Part shown: positions 58,109 to 64,000 of the stretch, in pieces
Numbering within the stretch: the first letter of the stretch is position 1
Layout of the letters: every line of letters starts with the position of its first letter
From: Breviolum minutum Mf 1.05b.01
Lineage: Eukaryota > Sar > Dinophyceae > Suessiales > Symbiodiniaceae
Reading direction: 5' to 3'
Assembly: GCA_000507305.1 (NCBI GenBank)
Contig: DF239759.1
Span: 58,700-122,699 of the forward strand
DNA length: 64,000 nt
Program-made: the position numbers and the translations under genes
Notes under the pieces: generated by a model
Seen by the model: only the letters and a program-made list of their open reading frames with translations
What the model was told of the DNA's origin: nothing
Database searches by the model: none

Positions 58109-59446
58109 AGTCAACTTCAGGAGAAGAGTTCATGTTTTGTTTAGTGCTTCAGCTGATTTTGGTATTTTAAGCAGAAAAACATGAGCAAAAATTTAATTTG
58201 TGGTTGAAAGATTCCAATAAAGCTTCTTTACAACTCCAAAAGTATACAGGATTCTTTTTGGGAAAAAAACACTCTGAAATCCACACGAGGATTTTTCTGC
58301 TTGTGAGTTTCCATGTGCCCAGATTGCACCATTCCCAGGTCTGTGCGACCAAACGCTCTTGGGGCGACAGAAGTAATCGGCTTGAATTTCTTGGCAAAAG
58401 ACTCCTGTGCAGGTAGTCACAAAAGCAGAAAATCAGATGAAAAAATGACAAGAGCCTCAAATCTATCTGGACTCGGCCTTTAGACATACTGCTAGTTGAT
58501 GGACCAAATCCCGGGAACCATGTGGGATGGTTACACAAAAACTCGTTTTCATTATTGCAATATCTAGATAAAATCTCCGGCGTTTAAACCTGGACTTTGT
58601 CGATTAACAGCAGATATATTTGGTATAAAAACTAAATATCATGACATCAAAGTCTACTGTCCACTCCTCCCCTTGCTCGTCAAAGAGTGGAAGACTTTCG
58701 ACCACCTCTGCTGGTACCTGTTCGCCGGAAATTCCACCCAGTCATCGAGGTGATGCAGGTTTTAGCAGGATGCAGGGGTGATCAAGATGGGGAGAACACT
58801 CTTTTCCCCCATGACGCTTGGGGGAAAAAGAGATACCCCCAAAAACTGCCAAAAACTGCCAAAAAGAATCATCTGGAAGGAAGCGGATAAAAATCCACCA
58901 AATAAAAGAGGTACTCCTCAACATGGAACCCGAAAATCACCCCGAAATGACAGGAAAAAATGATGTATCTTCCAGACTTCAAACCTTCATGTTTCGCTTC
59001 CGAATGTTAGTTTTCATGGCTGTACTTCCTCGTGGTTATTGAAAGCACCTCGCCTTTTTGAAGTATTATTAAGCTTGAATCAACTACTGTGTTTGATAGA
59101 AAGGAAATGAAAGAAACAACAGGAAGGAAAAAAAAGAGGAAAGAAGAGGGCTGGAAAGGAGAAGAAAGGAACAAACAAGCTGCAAACATCCTGGAAGATG
59201 AAGGGAAATTCCGGGAAATCATGATGTCATGAACCAGCCTTTGGAACGACATTACCGTTCGCCTCCCCTGCATTTTGTCGATCATGGTCCCCATCTCATC
59301 TGAAAACCTTCAGCCATCGTTTAGGTCCGCACGAAGAAGTCAGGCCACACCGCATCTTTTGGCGCCTGTGTCTTTCGGCGCCAATCAATGTGAAGGTCGC
59401 TTCAAAAACAATATTTAGATGTGTTGTAACTTCTGATTCTGATGCT

Positions 59447-59543
59447 TTACCTCCCAGCAACAGTGGCAAGTGAATGTTTAATAAGCATCCCCTACTCAAA
59501 ACATAAGAATCCTGGCGGTGACGAGCCAGCATCCTGGGAGGTG
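59447..59543. repeat. Family J repeat, copy with inverted ends
   Basis: CCTCCCAGCAACAGTGGCAA at the left and GAGCCAGCATCCTGGGAGG at the right make a short inverted pair (CCTCCCAG). ATCCTGGCGGTGACG is the family core. Confidence 0.6.
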
Positions 59544-61619
59544 TTCACATCCCAAGATGTAACATTTCATGTGCACCAAAATTGCATTGCATGGGTTTCT
59601 GCTCCGATCCTTTTTTTGATGTAACACCCTGCAAGTTGAAAACAAGGACCCTAAAAAGTTGGGATTCCCACGGATATGAATCGTCTTCCGGTCGATGTTC
59701 GAAACTTAGGTGGATATTAGATGTTGGAGGGGGTTGATTTGATATTTCTTGAGCAACACATCCCGAAACTTCTGGAAAAAAGCTCCCCCCCAAAAAAAGA
59801 ATCACCGACAAAGCCAACAAAGTTATGTTTGATACATGTAGATATAGTTAAACCTTGGTATTAAACCTTCCTCAAAGTCTCAACTTTTAGTTCAACGTGA
59901 CATGGTAAAATCCCATTTTCAACTGCGTGTAGAGTGGGTCGCGTTTATGAGGTTTCCCCACTAATGAATCGGGATTCGCATAATCAAATATCATCAACCT
60001 TTTCATCGAGGAGACTCGGAATCCATCCTATAGATCAAGTGGGAAATCTGGAAAAATCCGACCATCAAAAAACCCTCACAACAAACAAATGACGCAATGC
60101 CCCAACGGGAACCCACCCGCCTGGGCTTCTAGTACCTTTCGAACTTCCATCAAGGTATTCAAGGACGGCCACCTTTTTGCATGCCGCAAGTCGTTTCGGA
60201 GGTCCCAACCCCCTGAAGGGGGGCCCCGGTGCAAAACACAGGGATTGGGGAGGACAAAAAACCAACTGTTGTGTCAAAAAGATAAGGTAAAAGATAAGGT
60301 GTGGTGGTTGGAACAAAAGCTACCCAATAAAGAAGTGAAAAAGAGTAAATGAAGTGGTGAGTAAAGTGGCTCAAGTGGGTTCTTATAAATGGCTGGTGCA
60401 ATGCTGCTTGACCCATGAATGAGCTTTCACCCTTCCAGTTAGTCACACAAATAAGTTTGATTCAAAGATTTTGGGACTTCTCGATTTTTTTTGGGGGGTT
60501 CCAAAGATTCAACAAATGACCCCCTTTTTGTTCAACCAACAAAAGAAAGACACATAAATGCCCCACAAGGCTGTGCTTACTGTCCATCACCACAATCCCC
60601 ATCCTCACCCACCACTTTGGGGCGGCCCAACCCTGATGGACTATGCAAAAGGCACATGTGCAACAGGAAGTCTACGATATCAATACCTGCCCGGCCGGTT
60701 GCCCCGTGTTTTGTGTTTTGTCGGTGGGTTAAAAAATAATGACCACAACCAACAAGAATTTATTGCTGATCCACGAGCCAAATTGGGCATGTAAGATTGA
60801 GATTCGTTTCAGTTTTTTTGGGGGGTCTTAACTGGACTTTTTCATACTTGGTATATGTAAAGTAGAAGGAAATTCAGATATCTTCATTGAATTTTGACAT
60901 ATATTGATATTGTATGACTCCCGTTTCAGATCCTTAAAAATTGTTACGTTACGTAGAAAGACAAGCAAACATAAGCAAACATAACCAAAGATATTTCAAA
61001 GCTTGAGGGCTTTACAGTTGATCGCCACAGAAACACTTAACAAACTTTCACTGCTGGTGTTGTTCTCCCTATAGTCCAACGCTTCCCTGGAACTAACTGG
61101 ACAAGTTGCAGCTGGAAGAATAGGGATGCTCAAAGGACGCTAACCTCGGCGTTTAGGTGGCCCTTCTCAAGGGCCGAACCAACGCAATGTTTCCCAAACC
61201 GCCATTTTTCAGAGAAGCCAGGTTGGAAGCTGGAGAATCATGTAGGCTTAGGCTTGATATAATCGCCATTCATCTTCGGCTTTTTGGAGGTGCATATTTG
61301 ACCTATTTGGATCTATTTGGTTCCTTCCATTGTGGCGGTCCACGACGTCCACATCAACTGACTGCCACTGATACAGGATGTGACGTCCATCAACTGTGTT
61401 TTTAGATTTAAAAACATGGAAATGTTTGGAGACTACCCATAGAATATTAGTTGAAAAAGGTACTCATTCTCCAACCATCCTTACGAAAAATATCAATTAA
61501 ATAGTGCTGATCCTTGAAGGATACAAGCCGAGGGCATGGCACCACGGTCTCTTGAAGTGAAGGTCATTGGTCTAATTGGAGAACTGAGGAAAGTGTACCT
61601 AAAATATGTTTGATACAAC

Positions 61620-61654
61620 CACCTACTACCTACCTACCTACCTACCTACCTACT
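61620..61654. repeat. (TACC)n microsatellite
   Basis: Seven or eight near-perfect CTAC units. Confidence 0.9.
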
Positions 61655-61997
61655 GTATTTTGTCATGCAATGTATCTTCTTGCAAAAATGCTTTGATTTT
61701 TGATCATCACAACCAAAAAAACATCGAAATTGTTTGAGAAATCACTAAGTAATGACTTCCCTCATCTATTTCTTAAGAAACCAACCAACCCAACAAAAAA
61801 TCTCTCAGCATTTTCCCCTCGTGAGATTTTTGGAGATCATCGAAGCTGGCTCCCCCCAACAATTGTTTCAGCTTCACAGCGCCAGCATTGCGCCTTAAGG
61901 GAAAAGGTAGATGCTTTTCTTCCCATGGTGCAAAGTGTGAAGGTGCGCCAAGTGCGCCTAGGGAAATATATATTAATCCAAGCCAACCTACAAACAA

Positions 61998-62076
61998 CAG
62001 TGGTGAAAAAGCCATTCATGTGAAAAATATCTTTGCGGGGATAAAATAAAAAAGAATGTTTGTAACCACCACCTAG
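61998..62076. mobile_element. Family A MITE, diverged copy
   Basis: CAGTGGTGAAAAAGCCATTC, TGTGAAAAATAT and TTTGTAACCACCACCTAG are family pieces. The core ATTGGATCATTTCCCC is deleted. Confidence 0.5.
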
Positions 62077-63019
62077 GAAATGAGTTTTCAATGATTTCTT
62101 TTAAGGTGTTCCTCCCGTCCAGAGATGTTTTTAATGAGAAACGGTGGGGCTTGAAGTTCACCCCATTGGCTGCAATGATTCACCTCCTTCAATCACCTTT
62201 GATTGGCAAGAATTTCCTCTGGAAATGATGAACCAAACACAAGCTTGACTTGGATTCACCTTCCATGATGATTAAATTAGTATACAGTATAACTATAACC
62301 TTTCAGGAAGCCAGCCAAAAAGCAGCAGCGGTAATATGTCAGTGGATATGAAGTCAACTTCTACCTGCTAGGGTGACTGTTTCCAGGTCCGACCTCCAGG
62401 TTGGGAAAAGGGTAATATTTTCCCACTGTCAAAAGGCTTCGTTTTGGAAGGTTGGCTGGCGACTTGTTGGATTCTGGGCAAATTTCTTACCATCAAATGA
62501 AATAAAATACAATTTCAAAATGTCATCATTTCAAGTGGTTGAAAATCAACATCAATCTGAACGATTCAAAATTACCACTTCCTGAGGTTTCACCGTTGTT
62601 CATACGGAAACGTCCCATTTAGGCAACCTTCCGAAAACGGTTATGGTTTTCCTTGCAGCATTTCTTGTTATGAGGGGCAGGGTACTAGGCTGTTACGTCA
62701 ACCCTGTAGAAAATGTCGGCAGATCACACAGTACACACATCCACTTGATGCCAATGAGGTCAACTAAGACTAGAATATCCTTCCCATGTTTGTGAACATG
62801 TGTTCACTTCAAGAACAGGACTCCACTGTCACTTCTCAACTCGAGGTTTTTGGCGGAAAGCCGGACCTTCTTCTGTATTTCGTGACTTTTGTGCAAAGAT
62901 TCTATCCAGTAATGCAACACATCTCCAAAATGGAAACATAGAAACAAGAAAAAACAACAATGTTATTTCAAGAAGAATAGTTTTTTTGACATCATATTTT
63001 CGGTTCGCCCTGCGCTCAG
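62077..63019. other. Non-coding stretch
   Basis: Short frames only (62373-62585 +, 62800-63111 +). No domain, splice structure or element recognised. Confidence 0.4.
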
Positions 63020-63103
63020 TAACAGTCACCACCAGGGTCATTACATTTTTGGTTCTGGAATCCTTTATTTGCCACTGGCATCCTTGGGTGGGGGGTAAAT
63101 CCA
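63020..63103. repeat. Family J repeat, copy (reversed)
   Basis: The reverse complement carries TTTACCCCCCACCCAAGGAT, GCCAGTGGCAAATAAAGG and CCTGGTGGTGACTG, like 36262-36366. Confidence 0.5.
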
Positions 63104-63124
63104 ACATATGACATCTATTACCTA

Positions 63125-63254
63125 TTCTGTCGCTGGAAGAAAATCCCAAACCACCACTTGGGACGAAAAAAAAAAAACGGACCTGTCAATAATGGGAGAA
63201 AACTACCGTTCCCTCAACTGGTGGCATTGCCGGATTTCTGAACAAATCAACCGT
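63125..63254. mobile_element. Family D MITE, diverged copy
   Basis: TA-flanked (63123-63124, 63255-63256). TTCTGTCGCTGGAAGAAAAT ... GGATTTCTGAACAAATCAACCG. The interior has ACTACCGTTCCCTCAACTGG. It abuts a family A element four bases downstream. Confidence 0.6.
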
Positions 63255-63258
63255 ATGC

Positions 63259-63354
63259 TACTTGGTGGTTTCAACCCATCTGAAAAATATTAGTCAAAAT
63301 GGGAATCTTCCCCAAATAGGGTGGAAATAAAAAATATTTGAAACCACCAACCAG
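63259..63354. mobile_element. Family A MITE, near-consensus copy
   Basis: CTACTTGGTGGTTTCAACCC ... TTTGAAACCACCAACCAG, 96 bp. The flanks TATG/AACA do not match, possibly because of the adjoining D element or later change. Confidence 0.85.
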
Positions 63355-63492
63355 AACACTATGCCATGATCAATTTCTACCGCATTTTAAAGCTGAGCTT
63401 CCCGAGCCAATTCGCAGGCACCTTCACGGTGCGCTTATCACTGCCATCTGCCTTTGGAAGCCCAAAGGCGAGAAATCAGAATTACCCCAGAA

Positions 63493-63644
63493 TCAATGGT
63501 TGTTTCTGGTTCCCTTAATAGGTGGTAGGTACCATATAATCACCCAATTGGCAATATATAAGTGGTATATAAGTGGTATATACTGCCAATTGCGGGATTA
63601 TATGGTACCTACCACCTATTAAGGGAACCAGAAACAACTATTGA
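63493..63644. mobile_element. 152-bp near-perfect palindrome (foldback-type element)
   Basis: The left arm 63493-63560 begins TCAATGGTTGTTTCTGGTTC. The right arm 63577-63644 is its reverse complement with about four mismatches in 68 bases. The 16-base spacer AGTGGTATATAAGTGG, with its edges, is an 11-bp unit repeated. No target duplication is clear. Either a foldback element not seen elsewhere here or a recent inverted duplication. Confidence 0.9.
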
Positions 63645-64000
63645 CATTGACAGAATTAAAGGGGTAGTAGAAATAAAGATATGAAACAAATTCTCAAAAC
63701 CAGAGGATTGGTAATTTTGGAACCGTTGTATGTAAGAATGATATACAAGTTCACAAATGCAAATAATTCCCCCACAAGAACGATGGTTGTACAACTAATC
63801 CCTGATAGTAAGTCAAACATGTACTTTCGGAAAGCTCATGTCAAAAGGTCATGGCACCTGGCTGGGAGGGTACCTGTTGCAAGTGTTCCCTACACATTCC
63901 GGATTTGTTGCCTTCTACAGATATGTTGCATTCTTCAATCAATACATCCATACATGCATACATACATATGTATATATGATGGCGGCCTCCGGCCGCGCAG
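63645..64000. other. Right edge, non-coding
   Basis: TACA/TATG-rich DNA at 63945-63980 and a short GC-rich end (GGCGGCCTCCGGCCGCG). No gene seen. Confidence 0.4.

Larger units (their letters stand above)
58109..61996. other. Non-coding stretch
   Basis: A decayed B-like element lies at 58914-59022, a family J copy at 59447-59543 and a purine-rich run at 59095-59180. Weak frames include 60558-60794 (+), 61157-61405 (+; EARLEAGESCRLRLDIIAI) and 58538-58167 (-), none with a domain. (TACC)n at 61620-61654. Confidence 0.35.

Noticed and set aside
58167-58538. 123-codon minus-strand frame
   Set aside because: Two overlapping frames on the same strand are equally open. No motif or splice support.

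Overview
The window looks like nuclear DNA from a large, gene-poor, repeat-rich algal genome. A dinoflagellate, most likely a member of the Symbiodiniaceae, is the best guess. Three things support this. First, the one clear gene is a J-domain protein with the wording HPDKGGSKEAFH. It is split by a GT-AG intron whose acceptor is followed by G, as dinoflagellate introns prefer. Second, coding density is very low: no other long reading frame survives in 60 kb. Third, the DNA is packed with short inverted-repeat elements whose accidental translations (WWFQIF, WKINMEP, GVSKNWGTPK) I remember from predicted proteins of symbiotic dinoflagellates. The family call is inference from memory. There is no sign of bacterial operons, phage, CRISPR, rRNA or tRNA.

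Layout. Positions 1-3300 (minus strand) hold the 5' part of the J-domain gene. Exon 1 is 3198-3300 and carries helix I and the HPD motif. A 1755-bp intron contains a long degenerate CTGA/CTAA array. Exon 2 is 1442-1 and is still open at the left edge of the window. The gene's first 515 codons are therefore visible. From about 3.3 kb to the right end the sequence is mostly non-coding. It holds isolated exon-like pieces; the best is a minus-strand piece resembling part of a protein kinase catalytic domain at 26815-26932. It also holds several stretches that read like broken coding sequence (41.8-43.1 kb, 55.7-56.3 kb, perhaps 38.2-39.0 kb).

The dominant content is at least ten families of about 60-130 bp inverted-repeat elements (MITE-like), roughly 60 copies or fragments. 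Several families have target-site duplications that can be read directly. Family A (ends CTRGTTGGTGGTTT / AAACCACCACCYAG) makes 4-bp duplications. Families B, C and D (ends CCCTCCCTGAAACT, CCCCTGGTAAACTA and CTGTTGATGGAAGAAAT) sit between TA dinucleotides, like Tc1/mariner or Stowaway elements. Family E (ends TGGRTGTTTCC) has 2-bp duplications. Family F (ends CTGGNCAAATTATRA) has 6-7-bp duplications. The rest is microsatellite and AT-rich DNA. No autonomous transposase was recognised, so these families presumably depend on enzymes encoded elsewhere.
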